A stretch of DNA of 64,000 bases from Bremerella sp. TYQ1 (lineage in GTDB: Bacteria; Planctomycetota; Planctomycetia; Pirellulales; Pirellulaceae): positions 4,588,001-4,652,000 of the forward strand of contig NZ_CP083740.1 of NCBI RefSeq assembly GCF_020150455.1. Reading direction: 5' to 3'. The position numbers were made by a program, and so were the translations under genes. Below, piece by piece: positions 52,857 to 61,566 of this stretch. Numbering within the stretch: position 1 is the first letter of the stretch; the number at the start of each line of letters is the position of its first letter. The notes under the pieces are model-generated. The model was not told the origin of the DNA, made no database searches, and worked only from the letters and a program-made list of their open reading frames with translations.

Positions 52857-53605
52857 ATCGAGAAACATCATCTGACAAGTTGAACTTTTGGCAGCGAAAC
52901 AAAAGCTTGCTCGTGACGTCGATCTTAGTGCTGCTGGTATTGGCGTGTGTCATTGGGTTGCTGCTTCCCGATGGCGGCCATCCTCGTGACTTTTCTCGCC
53001 GCGTGGCTTCCCGGAATAACCTCAAGCAAATCGGTCTCGCGCTGCATAACTATCACGATACTTACGGCACCCTTCCGCCGGCAATGGTGACCGATGCCGA
53101 TGGTAAGCCCCTTTATTCATGGCGAGTTGTTTTGCTTCCATTTTTGGAGCAAACCAACTTGTACGAGGCGTTTCACTTGGAAGAGCCGTGGTCCAGTGAA
53201 CACAACCGAGCGTTGATCGAGCAAATACCAGAGGTCTACGCAGGCCCGTTTCATCCTTACTCTCAAGAGGCCGAGGGGAAAACTCCCTATCGAGCCATTG
53301 TCGATGTCCGTCACGGGCATAGCGTCCTTCGGCCAACCACGGGGCGCAAGTTTGTGGAAGTCACCGATGGAACGTCGAACTCGGCGGTGGTGATCGGCGC
53401 CCCGAGCCGCCTGGTGGAGTGGACAAAGCCGGAAGATATCGATCCTTTCGAGTTGCTGGCGTTAACACCGATCGACGATAACGAGCTAAAAGGAATTCAA
53501 TTACTCATGGCCGACGGTTCGATTCGCTTTGTGGGCCAAAAAGATCGAGGCGTATTGGTCGGTGTTGTCGACTGCGGTGATGGCCGTCTTCCGGAGGAAC
53601 CATGA
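52853..53605 (+). CDS. DUF1559 family protein, array member 3
   Basis: 250 residues. Membrane segment near 15-35 ([20 protein letters not shown]), followed by [40 protein letters not shown] and [20 protein letters not shown], then [17 protein letters not shown]. It has no recognisable prepilin peptidase site but the segment resembles a pilin helix. It overlaps its two neighbours by 4 bp on each side. Confidence 0.9.
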   Translation: MNRETSSDKLNFWQRNKSLLVTSILVLLVLACVIGLLLPDGGHPRDFSRRVASRNNLKQIGLALHNYHDTYGTLPPAMVTDADGKPLYSWRVVLLPFLEQTNLYEAFHLEEPWSSEHNRALIEQIPEVYAGPFHPYSQEAEGKTPYRAIVDVRHGHSVLRPTTGRKFVEVTDGTSNSAVVIGAPSRLVEWTKPEDIDPFELLALTPIDDNELKGIQLLMADGSIRFVGQKDRGVLVGVVDCGDGRLPEEP

Positions 53606-54375
53606 TGAACGAAGCCAATCCGTTTGATAGTCCGAGCGAGCGTGGTGCGGAGCCGGATGGGAAGTGGGTGTGGAAGCCAACGATCGTTGAGATGTTGGTG
53701 ATCGCCGGGATTGTCTTTGTGTTGGTCATGCTGCTGTTGCCGTTCCCGAGGTCTGGCGTCACACCGGCTCGGCGGATGTTGACGCAGAACCACCTGAAGA
53801 TGGTCGGTCTCGCGCTGCTGAACTATCACGATGTGTACGGCACATTTCCTCCGGCGGTCGTGACCGATGCCGATGGGAAGCCGCTTTATTCGTGGCGTGT
53901 GTTGATCTTGCCGTTCACCGAGTACCAGCCGTTGTACGAGAAGTTCGACTTGTCGCAGCCGTGGGATAGCGAGACGAACTTGCCGTTAGTGGCGGAGATG
54001 CCGTACTTCTTCGAGAGCCCCTATCTCGATCATAGGGCGAACGTCGGGAAGACGCCCTACCTGGCAATTGTCGATACTCAGGACGAACGCACTGTGATGC
54101 GTCCCTACGTCGGCAGGCCGTTAAGCGAGGTGACCGACGGTACGAACGAAACTGGAGTGGTAGTCGATTTTCCGCAGAAGGCAGGCATCTGGACGAAGCC
54201 GTACGATGTTAGCCCGCAAGAACTGTTGGTGCGTCCGACCATCGAAATCAAGGGGCAGCGTGGCTATCCGATTTTGCGATCCGATGGTTCGGTCTATTGG
54301 ATCTGCGTGGAGGATGCCAGCGAAGTGATTCCGTATCTGTACTGCGACGACAAAATCACTCCGGATGAAACGTAA
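53602..54375 (+). CDS. DUF1559 family protein, array member 4 (NPFDSP motif)
   Basis: 257 residues. The N-terminus [15 protein letters not shown] carries the same [NDES]-P-[FY]-x-S-P motif as the small membrane family at 1-2150. The membrane segment [20 protein letters not shown] keeps the Glu of a prepilin-type helix but not the preceding Gly-Phe cleavage site. Core: [20 protein letters not shown] and [20 protein letters not shown]; end: [17 protein letters not shown]. Coupled by a 4-bp overlap to member 3 and by 1 bp to member 5. Confidence 0.88.
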   Translation: MMNEANPFDSPSERGAEPDGKWVWKPTIVEMLVIAGIVFVLVMLLLPFPRSGVTPARRMLTQNHLKMVGLALLNYHDVYGTFPPAVVTDADGKPLYSWRVLILPFTEYQPLYEKFDLSQPWDSETNLPLVAEMPYFFESPYLDHRANVGKTPYLAIVDTQDERTVMRPYVGRPLSEVTDGTNETGVVVDFPQKAGIWTKPYDVSPQELLVRPTIEIKGQRGYPILRSDGSVYWICVEDASEVIPYLYCDDKITPDET

Positions 54376-55151
54376 TGAGCGAACCGAACCCCTTCGATAG
54401 TCCGCTCCCCAAGCCATTACCGTCGGACGATCGGAAATGGTGGTGGGGGCTTTCGCCGGTCGAAGTGGTTGTCGTCGTCTTTATCATTCTGATTCTGCTA
54501 GGGCTGCTGCTTCCGGCGGTCAACATGCCATCTCGACGACCGTATTCCGAGGCGATGCACAAGCTGCTTACCATCGGCGACGCGCTGAATGCCTATCACG
54601 ACGAGCATGGGACGTTGCCTCCGGCCGTGGTGACCGACGCCGATGGGAAGCCGCTCTATTCGTGGCGCGTGCTGATCCTACCGCAATTGGACCAGAAGAA
54701 TTTGTACGAGCAATTTAATCTGGATGAACCGTGGGATAGCGAAACGAATCGGCCATTGGCCCAGTTCATGCCGTACGAATACGAAAGCCGGTGGGTCGAT
54801 TCCGAAGCGGAACCTGGCACGACCGCATGCTTAGCCGTTGTCGATCGTGACGGAACACGAACGTTGATGCGACCACAGGAAGGACAGTCGTTGGACGATT
54901 TCCCGAATGTTCGCGGCAAAGCCCCGTTGGTAGTCCACGACTATCATCACGCGACGATTTGGACGAAACCGGGCGATGTGAGCCCTTTTGTGTTGATTCG
55001 GGGGGCTCCGATCAACCAGAATGAGTTGCCCGTTTATCCGCTGCTGCTGGGAAGTGGTAGCGGCGTGTTGGTCTCGAAGGAAGACCAGGACGAACTTCGG
55101 AAGTACTTCGCGCTGGATGTCGTTGCCGAACAGAACGCCGCCAGCGAGTAG
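54375..55151 (+). CDS. DUF1559 family protein, array member 5 (NPFDSP motif)
   Basis: 258 residues. N-terminus [16 protein letters not shown], again with the SPF-type motif. Its membrane helix SPVEVVVVVFIILILLGLLL strongly recalls the type IV pilin helix (LVELLVVIAIIAILIALLL). Core: LLTIGDALNAYHDEHGTLPP and FNLDEPWDSETNRPLAQFMP; end: LLLGSGSGVLVSKEDQDEL, a weakened end motif. Starts one base before member 4 ends. Confidence 0.88.
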   Translation: MSEPNPFDSPLPKPLPSDDRKWWWGLSPVEVVVVVFIILILLGLLLPAVNMPSRRPYSEAMHKLLTIGDALNAYHDEHGTLPPAVVTDADGKPLYSWRVLILPQLDQKNLYEQFNLDEPWDSETNRPLAQFMPYEYESRWVDSEAEPGTTACLAVVDRDGTRTLMRPQEGQSLDDFPNVRGKAPLVVHDYHHATIWTKPGDVSPFVLIRGAPINQNELPVYPLLLGSGSGVLVSKEDQDELRKYFALDVVAEQNAASE

Positions 55152-55193
55152 CCCGCTTACCTCTCCCTCTCTACTGCCGCAAGGAATGTCAGC

Positions 55194-55907
55194 ATGTCGT
55201 GGTCGCGTCGTGGAAATGTCAAGGTCGTCATCATTGTTATCATGATTGTCTTGGGAGTGTTAGGGTTGCTATGTGCTGGGGTGATGGCGCTTGCCTTCCC
55301 GGCATTGGTTCAGGCTCGATTGGCAGCCCGGCGAGCCAACTCGCAAAATAACCTGAAGCAGATCGGCCTCGCGCTGCATAATTATCACGACACCTTCGGC
55401 ACGCTTCCGCCGGCTTACATCCCGGATGAAGATGGCAAGCCGATGCACTCCTGGCGCGTGCTGATTCTGCCGTTCATGGAACAAGGGGCGGCGTACGACC
55501 GTTACGATTTTAGCCAGCCCTGGGACAGTCCGCAAAATTTGGAATTGGCCAAGATGCTCGAGCCCTACATGTACACCAGCTTCGCGTCGGATGATGATGT
55601 CGAGTCAGGCATGACACCGATCGTGGCGCTTGCCGGGCCCGACACGATGATCACGACGGAGAATGCCGCCGCCTTTCGGGATGTGACCAATGGCATTTCC
55701 AATACGATCTGCGTGGTCGAATTGCCAGGCCAGGAGGTCTATTGGAGCGAGCCGATCGATGTCGCGCCGGACGTCTTCCTAAAACAGGACTTCGACGATA
55801 ACAATTACCAAGGCGTGAACGTCTTAATGGGGGACGCATCGGTGCGGTTTCTGCAGAATAGCGACAAGCCGGAAGTAGGCGACATGTTGTCGCGAACATC
55901 GGAATAG
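55194..55907 (+). CDS. DUF1559 family protein, array member 6
   Basis: 237 residues, AGGAA 8 nt before the ATG. N-terminus [11 protein letters not shown] leads into a membrane segment near 12-32 ([20 protein letters not shown]), then [40 protein letters not shown] and [20 protein letters not shown]. Closely related to member 7 including the basic start, so a recent duplication. 42 bp after member 5. Confidence 0.9.
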   Translation: MSWSRRGNVKVVIIVIMIVLGVLGLLCAGVMALAFPALVQARLAARRANSQNNLKQIGLALHNYHDTFGTLPPAYIPDEDGKPMHSWRVLILPFMEQGAAYDRYDFSQPWDSPQNLELAKMLEPYMYTSFASDDDVESGMTPIVALAGPDTMITTENAAAFRDVTNGISNTICVVELPGQEVYWSEPIDVAPDVFLKQDFDDNNYQGVNVLMGDASVRFLQNSDKPEVGDMLSRTSE

Positions 55908-55984
55908 ATCTCTTCGACGTCGCAAGATTGCTTCGCTGCCTGCGAATAACTCGTCCCCTTCGATTTCTCATCAGGAACCTCGTC

Positions 55985-56701
55985 ATGCAAGTCCCTCGTC
56001 GTGGCAATGCCAAAGTTGTTGTGCTGGTAATCGTCGTTATTCTGGCCGTGATGGGGGTCGTATGTGCCGGCCTGGCCGCGGTCGTCTTGATTCCTGCGTT
56101 TGGCCAAGCACGCATTGCAGCCGAGCGAATGGAATCGACCAACAACATGAAGATGATCGGTCTGGCCCTGCATAACTATCACGATACGTACGGTTCGTTT
56201 CCGCCCGCTTTCATTGCGGACGAAGGGGGCCGTCCGATGCACTCGTGGCGTGTGCTGATCCTTCCATTCTTGGAAGAGCAGTTGATGTACGATCAATACG
56301 ACTTCGACCAGCCGTGGGACAGCCCGCACAATTTGGCCGTTTGCCAAGAGACGCCGTTGGCGTACCAAAGTGCTCCGATTCGAAACAACGCCGCCCCTGA
56401 GATGACCAGTTACCTGGCCGTGGTTGGTCCGAATACGGCGATCAATTCCGAAAAAGCAGTCCGCATCCGCGATATCGTTGACGGCACATCCAATACGTTA
56501 GCCGTCGTCGAAGACACGACCAGCCCAGTGCCGTGGAACCAACCGGTCGATATTTCGCCACAAGCGTTTCTCGCTGGCGACCTCGACGCGGGCTACTTCA
56601 ACGGGGCGAACATCTTGATGACCGACGGCTCAGTCCGTTTCTTTACCCAGGCCGACAAAACGATGCTGGCGCCGATGACGACGATCGGTCAGGGTGACTA
56701 A
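55985..56701 (+). CDS. DUF1559 family protein, array member 7
   Basis: 238 residues. The ATG at 55985 (MQVPRRGNAKV) is chosen because it aligns with member 6 and has AGGAA upstream; the frame extends to 55928. Membrane segment VVVLVIVVILAVMGVVCAGL, then [40 protein letters not shown] and NILMTDGSVRFFTQADKTML. Its final stop is immediately before member 8's ATG. Confidence 0.88.
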   Translation: MQVPRRGNAKVVVLVIVVILAVMGVVCAGLAAVVLIPAFGQARIAAERMESTNNMKMIGLALHNYHDTYGSFPPAFIADEGGRPMHSWRVLILPFLEEQLMYDQYDFDQPWDSPHNLAVCQETPLAYQSAPIRNNAAPEMTSYLAVVGPNTAINSEKAVRIRDIVDGTSNTLAVVEDTTSPVPWNQPVDISPQAFLAGDLDAGYFNGANILMTDGSVRFFTQADKTMLAPMTTIGQGD

Positions 56702-57385
56702 ATGAACGCGAATAGGCCGCGGGGCAGGTTTTCCCTGCAAGGGTTGATGATCGCGATCGCTGCCATCGGCTTGGTTTGTGCATTTCTTGGTTGGCTTGGG
56801 CGTTCCATGATAGATGCCCGAGAGCAAGCAATCGATATGACGCAATGCGGCCGGATGCACAAAATTCGTCAGGCTCTTCTCGAATATGAGTTTGCCCACG
56901 GTGCGTTTCCTCCGGTCTATACGGTCGACGAGTTTGGAATGCCATCAACGTCTTGGCGCGTCCTTATTTTGCCTTTTATGGAAGAGAGTGGTTTGCTGCA
57001 GCAGTACGATCAATCGCAGCCCTGGGACAGTCCGACCAATGCTCCGCTGATCGCTCAAATTCCTGACTGCTACGAACCTCGGTACGGTAATCAGGCAAAC
57101 GCCGAAGGGCTCACTCCGTTTGTCGCCGTCACCGGCAACGGTACGCTCTTCGACAGCCCGGCAACGATCGATGACCACTGGAACTCTTCCCGTAAGCACG
57201 AAGCAATCGTCATCTGCAACAATCGCCGCATGGTTCCCTGGACAAAACCAGACGACTGCTCGCTCAAGGAGTTTCAGGCCATCCTGAAATCACTGAAGGA
57301 ACCAGACTCCAGCTTGTGGGTGTTCTGTCTCGATCAAATCGAAATCGCCAAGCCGATCCATGGCGAACTGGCAGACTCTACTTGA
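56702..57385 (+). CDS. DUF1559-like protein, array member 8
   Basis: 227 residues. The N-terminus is basic and then hydrophobic (SLQGLMIAIAAIGLVCAFLG), close to a prepilin helix with a Gly-Arg-Phe-Ser start. Core differs: [40 protein letters not shown] and PWDSPTNAPLIAQIPDCYEP are conserved, but the final DG motif is lost (LWVFCLDQIEIAKPI). It is the last gene of the array; repeat pair C2 follows. Confidence 0.82.
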   Translation: MNANRPRGRFSLQGLMIAIAAIGLVCAFLGWLGRSMIDAREQAIDMTQCGRMHKIRQALLEYEFAHGAFPPVYTVDEFGMPSTSWRVLILPFMEESGLLQQYDQSQPWDSPTNAPLIAQIPDCYEPRYGNQANAEGLTPFVAVTGNGTLFDSPATIDDHWNSSRKHEAIVICNNRRMVPWTKPDDCSLKEFQAILKSLKEPDSSLWVFCLDQIEIAKPIHGELADST

Positions 57386-57395
57386 CCAAAGAACT

Positions 57396-57472
57396 GTAGG
57401 GTCCGCTCCGCGGACGCAGCGTTTCTCTTTAGCTTTTCACTATACTACCGCGTCCGCCTAGCGGACCCTGCG
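57396..57472. repeat. Paired inverted repeat C, pair 2
   Basis: 57396-57421 (beginning GTAGGGTCCGCTCCGCGG) and 57447-57472 are inverted copies, each containing the hairpin GTCCGC/GCGGAC. Matches the pair at 51915-52048. Confidence 0.8.
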
Positions 57473-57568
57473 TAACAAAAGAACGACGCAACCCCTCTTC
57501 AACTTCACAGCCAAACGAATGAGAATAGCCACAGTCAACTCTGTTTCTCATCTTGGGCTGAAAGCGAC

Positions 57569-60500
57569 ATGACGCAAGGCGATTCGTTTCCCACGATTAA
57601 ATTCCGCGGCCAGCTGCGCCCTTCTCAGGTTCAAGTGAAAGAGGTCGCACAGCAGCAGTTGGCTCGCGGCGAACGGCAACTGCATATTGTCGCGCCGCCA
57701 GGGTCGGGGAAGACGGTCGTGGGGCTTTATCTGTGGGCCGAGATGATCAAGCGACCGGCGTTGGTGCTCAGCCCGAACTCGGCCATTCAATCGCAGTGGG
57801 CGGCGCGGACCGATCTTTTTGAAACCGATCGTCCGATGTCGATGCTCGTCAGTACCGATCCCAACGAGCCGCAACTGCTGACGTCGCTCACGTATCAAGC
57901 GGTCACATTGCCGCGTCGGGGGGATGAAGGACTTGATCACGCGGCGATGTCGTTGTGGGAAGATCGACTCATCTCCAAAGGTCAGGCCCAAGATCCAGCG
58001 GAAGCGAAGGTTTGGATTCGCGACCTCAAGAAGCATAACCGCGATTACTACGACGAACGCCTGTCTGCGTATCGCAAAAGTGTTCGCGACGAAGCAGGTC
58101 TCGCCGGCGAATCGTTCGAGATGCTTCATCAGTCCTGTTTGAAGACCTGGCAGCGTCTTCGAGATGCCGGCGTGGGGATGTTGATTCTCGACGAATGCCA
58201 TCACCTGGTCGGACATTGGGGCCGCGTTCTTTCTGATGCGATGCAGTATCTCGACGATCCTATTGTCGTTGGGCTGACGGCGACGCCGCCTGATGGGGAT
58301 GGAAAGATTCCGGCTGACTTCGAGCGGTACCAGCAGTTCCTCGGTCCGATCGATCACGATGTGCCGGTGCCGGCGGTGGTGCGAGACGGGTTTTTGGCAC
58401 CGTATCAAGACCTCGTCTACTTCGTGCGTCCGTCGGAAGCGGAGTTGCGGTTCATCGCTCAAGCCGACGATCACTTGCAAGAGATTCTGCAGGACGTCTG
58501 CGATAAGCCTTCCGACGACAGCTCGCAAGAAGCGACGACGGTCGAGAAGAACGATGCTGCGAACGGCATCACCGCGAACGGTAATGACGAAGTGCACGAA
58601 GTCGAAGAGGACGAACTGCAGCTTCAGCACGTTGGCGGGACCGAAGCGGTTTATGAAGAAGAGAACCCGTTTGACGATTTGATTTCGGTTGCCGAGTTAA
58701 ACGAGGCAAAGGAACCTAAGCAGCCGGAGCCAACGCTCCCGGCGCCCTCCTCTTCCCCTCCGGAAACAGCCACCGTTGATGATGCGCCGCGTGTTCCCTC
58801 ACTGGTGCCATGGCTTGCGCAAACGCTTGAGACGCGACAGCATGCGACGAGTACGTTCAAGACGTGGTCTTCCTTTCATCGTCGCGACCCTGAGTTTGCC
58901 GATGCGGCTCGGGTCTTTCTGCAAACGCGAAACGTTAAGCTTCCCGAAGAAGTTCCTCCGGTCGTGATCGAAGTACCGCTGGAAGAAGTCCCGCAGATTC
59001 CGGTCGTTATCCCGGTGCTCGATCGGTACGTGCGGCATGCCCTGCGAAGATCGGCCAATGCAGAGGACCGAGCATTGGCGGAAAAAGTGATCGCCGGACT
59101 TCGCATGTTAGGTGTGCAGATTACCGAAACCGGTTGCCAGGCATGTGCTTCGCCGGTCGGCCGGGTCTTGGCTTATTCCAGCGAAAAAGCGAAAGCTTTG
59201 GCTCCAATTCTGACAGCCGAAATGGCAGCACTCGGCGATGCGATTCGAGCGGTCGTGGTGACCGACTTCGAGAAAACATCCGCTACCATTTCCGAGGTCG
59301 AGCACTTGCTCAGCAGTGAAGCAGGCGGAGCGATCGCGGCGTTCCGCGTATTAGTCAGCGACTCGAAGCTGGACGAACTGAACCCGGTACTTGTCACCGG
59401 ATCGAGCGTGCTGGTCGACGACGATCTATCGCCCCAGTTCGCTTCGGCGGCGAAAGAGTGGCTCGCCAACGCAGGTTACGATGCGACGCTGACGTTCGAG
59501 CAGGAAGTTGGCTTTCATGTCGTCTCAGGCAGCGGCCGCGATTGGTGCCCGCGCGTGTATGTTGAAATGATCACCGACTTGTTCCAGCGAGGTTTGACGA
59601 AGTGCCTTGTCGGAACGCGCGGGCTTTTGGGAGAAGGCTGGGACGCGAACAAGATTAACGTGCTGATCGACTTGACGACCGTCACCACAAGTATGACCGT
59701 TCGTCAGCTGCGGGGGCGATCGTTCCGTTTAGATCCGCAAGTCCCTGAGAAACTGGCCGACAACTGGGATGTCGTTTGTCTCGCTCCCGAATTCAGCAAA
59801 GGCCTGGACGATTACGCGCGGTTCATCAAAAAGCATCAAAACATCTTTGGCGTGACCGACGACGCGGTGATCGAGAAAGGGGTGGGCCACGTTCATCCCG
59901 CTTTGACCGACCTTCGCCCGGAACTGTTGGAAGGTTCGGTCCGCGAGTTGAATCGTGACATGCTTGGTCGCGTGACGCTTCGCCGCGAGACACGCGACTT
60001 ATGGCAGATCGGTACGCCGTACGAAGGGAATCCGAATCATACGCTGGAAATGCGGATCAAAGGATCGCCGCGTGAAGAAGGAGGCTTTCCACCCTTCGCC
60101 GGATCGAAAGAACCGTGGTCGAGCGAATCGCTTGTCCAAGCAATCGGCGAAGCAATCGCACGGACGATGGTTGAACTCGATCTGTTGAAGTCGGCACCTG
60201 AGGTCGTGTCAAAGTCGCGTGCCGGCGGATATGTGCGTGTCCTATTGGAAGATGCGAGCGACGACGATAGCCGCACGTTTGTTACGGCGCTGCACGAAGC
60301 GTTAGGACCACTCAATCGACCGCGATACATCATTCCGCGGAAACTGAAGTTCGTCCGTACGAACTGGTTGTCGAGAATGTTACCGAAAGTATTGGGGCAA
60401 TACTTCGAGAAGACGCAAGACAAAACGGTGATGGTGCATGCCGTGCCGAACGTCTTGGCGAAGAACAAAGAGACCGTCGAGATCTACGAGCGGTACTGGA

Positions 60501-60628
60501 ACGAGTACGTCAGTCCTGGCTTTCCGGTGTTCGCACTGCGTGGCGAAGGAGAAGACTTGATGCGCGAGGCACTCAAGAAAGGGATGAGTCCCGAGGGCGA
60601 TTTCCACGAGAAGGAAATCTTCCGGTAG
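57569..60628 (+). CDS. SF2 DEAD/DEAH-box helicase family protein (Ssl2/Rad25-like)
   Basis: 1019 residues. RecA-like domain 1: Walker A APPGSGKTVVGL (residues about 42-53), motif II DECHH near 207 and motif III GLTATPP near 235. A long acidic, Pro-rich insert (about 310-420; EEDELQL, PAPSSSPPETATV) splits the two motor domains. Domain 2 has CLVGTRGLLGEGWDANKINV near 677 and RQLRGRSFRLDP near 712. The C-terminal ~250 residues match no family I recognise. It is the only helicase in the window, with no nuclease, methylase or transposase next door, so a defence role is possible but unsupported. Roles in DNA repair or transcription are equally plausible. Confidence 0.83.
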   Translation: MTQGDSFPTIKFRGQLRPSQVQVKEVAQQQLARGERQLHIVAPPGSGKTVVGLYLWAEMIKRPALVLSPNSAIQSQWAARTDLFETDRPMSMLVSTDPNEPQLLTSLTYQAVTLPRRGDEGLDHAAMSLWEDRLISKGQAQDPAEAKVWIRDLKKHNRDYYDERLSAYRKSVRDEAGLAGESFEMLHQSCLKTWQRLRDAGVGMLILDECHHLVGHWGRVLSDAMQYLDDPIVVGLTATPPDGDGKIPADFERYQQFLGPIDHDVPVPAVVRDGFLAPYQDLVYFVRPSEAELRFIAQADDHLQEILQDVCDKPSDDSSQEATTVEKNDAANGITANGNDEVHEVEEDELQLQHVGGTEAVYEEENPFDDLISVAELNEAKEPKQPEPTLPAPSSSPPETATVDDAPRVPSLVPWLAQTLETRQHATSTFKTWSSFHRRDPEFADAARVFLQTRNVKLPEEVPPVVIEVPLEEVPQIPVVIPVLDRYVRHALRRSANAEDRALAEKVIAGLRMLGVQITETGCQACASPVGRVLAYSSEKAKALAPILTAEMAALGDAIRAVVVTDFEKTSATISEVEHLLSSEAGGAIAAFRVLVSDSKLDELNPVLVTGSSVLVDDDLSPQFASAAKEWLANAGYDATLTFEQEVGFHVVSGSGRDWCPRVYVEMITDLFQRGLTKCLVGTRGLLGEGWDANKINVLIDLTTVTTSMTVRQLRGRSFRLDPQVPEKLADNWDVVCLAPEFSKGLDDYARFIKKHQNIFGVTDDAVIEKGVGHVHPALTDLRPELLEGSVRELNRDMLGRVTLRRETRDLWQIGTPYEGNPNHTLEMRIKGSPREEGGFPPFAGSKEPWSSESLVQAIGEAIARTMVELDLLKSAPEVVSKSRAGGYVRVLLEDASDDDSRTFVTALHEALGPLNRPRYIIPRKLKFVRTNWLSRMLPKVLGQYFEKTQDKTVMVHAVPNVLAKNKETVEIYERYWNEYVSPGFPVFALRGEGEDLMREALKKGMSPEGDFHEKEIFR

Positions 60629-60646
60629 TCGACCGTACGGAATCGA

Positions 60647-61375
60647 TTAACCGAATAACGCCGCGATGTCGTCCTGGCTTAGCGGTTTGTCTTCGGTCGA
60701 TTCCTCTTCGTCCGAAACACTTTCCGCGGCGGCTTCTTCGGCGGGCGTTTCAGCGACCGGTGTTTCATCGCTGGAATCGGCTTCCGACGCGGCAAGCATC
60801 GACTCGATATCATCCATCGAAGCGAGTTCCGACGGCGACTCTTCCTCGGCGACAGGCTCTTCCGGAACTTCCGGCTGCTGCTTGCGACCGGAGAGGTAGT
60901 CTTCGACTTCGTTCTCTTCTTCGGCAAAGAAATCTGCCGGAGATGGTTTCGCGGCTTCTTCCGGTTCTTGCTCTTCCGCTGTTGGTTCTTCCTCGGCGAC
61001 AGGTTCTTCCATCACCGGTTCTGGTTCGGCAGGAGCTTCTTCGATCGTTTCTTCCGCCACCGGTTCCGGCGTTGGTTCTTCTGCGATCGGCGGCTGTGGA
61101 ACCGGTTCCTCTTCCGGCAGGTCTTCCGGCTCGTTCATTTCAGGGAACGGCTGGCTGACCGCTTTCGGAGCGGACGGTGCAGGAGGTGGCGAAGGAGCTT
61201 TTTCAGGCTCCGGCTTTGCTTCTTCTTCGTTTTCAATCAGATCAATCTGAACGACATTGTCTCCGCGCGAAGGCAAGAACAACGCGTACCATGGCTTAGG
61301 GCCATACCCCAGCATGACCGCGGCGGCAAAGCCAACGGCAAGATTAATGATCGAAAAAAGCAGAAAGACAATCAC
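60647..61375 (-). CDS. Membrane-anchored acidic repeat protein ending in a FliM-like peptide
   Basis: 242 residues. An N-terminal membrane segment (MIVFLLFSIINLAVGFAAAV) is followed by a Pro/Glu-rich, highly acidic region (EEEPVPQPPIAEEPTPEPVA and similar) with many EEP units. It ends with SQDDIAALFG, which matches the N-terminal CheY-binding peptide of flagellar FliM (LSQ[DE][DE]IDALL), and an internal SMDDIESMLAA is similar. It could be a disordered scaffold presenting short docking peptides. No flagellar genes are in the window. Confidence 0.7.
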   Translation of the reverse strand: MIVFLLFSIINLAVGFAAAVMLGYGPKPWYALFLPSRGDNVVQIDLIENEEEAKPEPEKAPSPPPAPSAPKAVSQPFPEMNEPEDLPEEEPVPQPPIAEEPTPEPVAEETIEEAPAEPEPVMEEPVAEEEPTAEEQEPEEAAKPSPADFFAEEENEVEDYLSGRKQQPEVPEEPVAEEESPSELASMDDIESMLAASEADSSDETPVAETPAEEAAAESVSDEEESTEDKPLSQDDIAALFG

Positions 61376-61566
61376 GGTCTAACCACCAACCCCTAAAGCT
61401 TCGAAATTCGGCGGGAGGAAAGTCCTCCCCGCTAGTGAAGCATACGTTTCTTCCCCGTGCGGTTCGCATCGGCGAAGACAATGGCTTGGCAAGAATTGAT
61501 GGTGAAAACTGTTAAACCATCAAAACCGTTACGACTGTGACAGAAATCCCCAGGATGGGCAGGCTG

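Noticed and set aside
57548..58630. Minus-strand reading frame of 360 codons opposite the helicase N-terminus
   Set aside because: Antisense to the Walker A and DEAD-box coding region; no support as a gene.
57569..60628. Calling the helicase part of a known phage-defence system
   Set aside because: No companion nuclease, methylase, protease or toxin lies next to it; a lone SF2 helicase is not evidence of a defence system.
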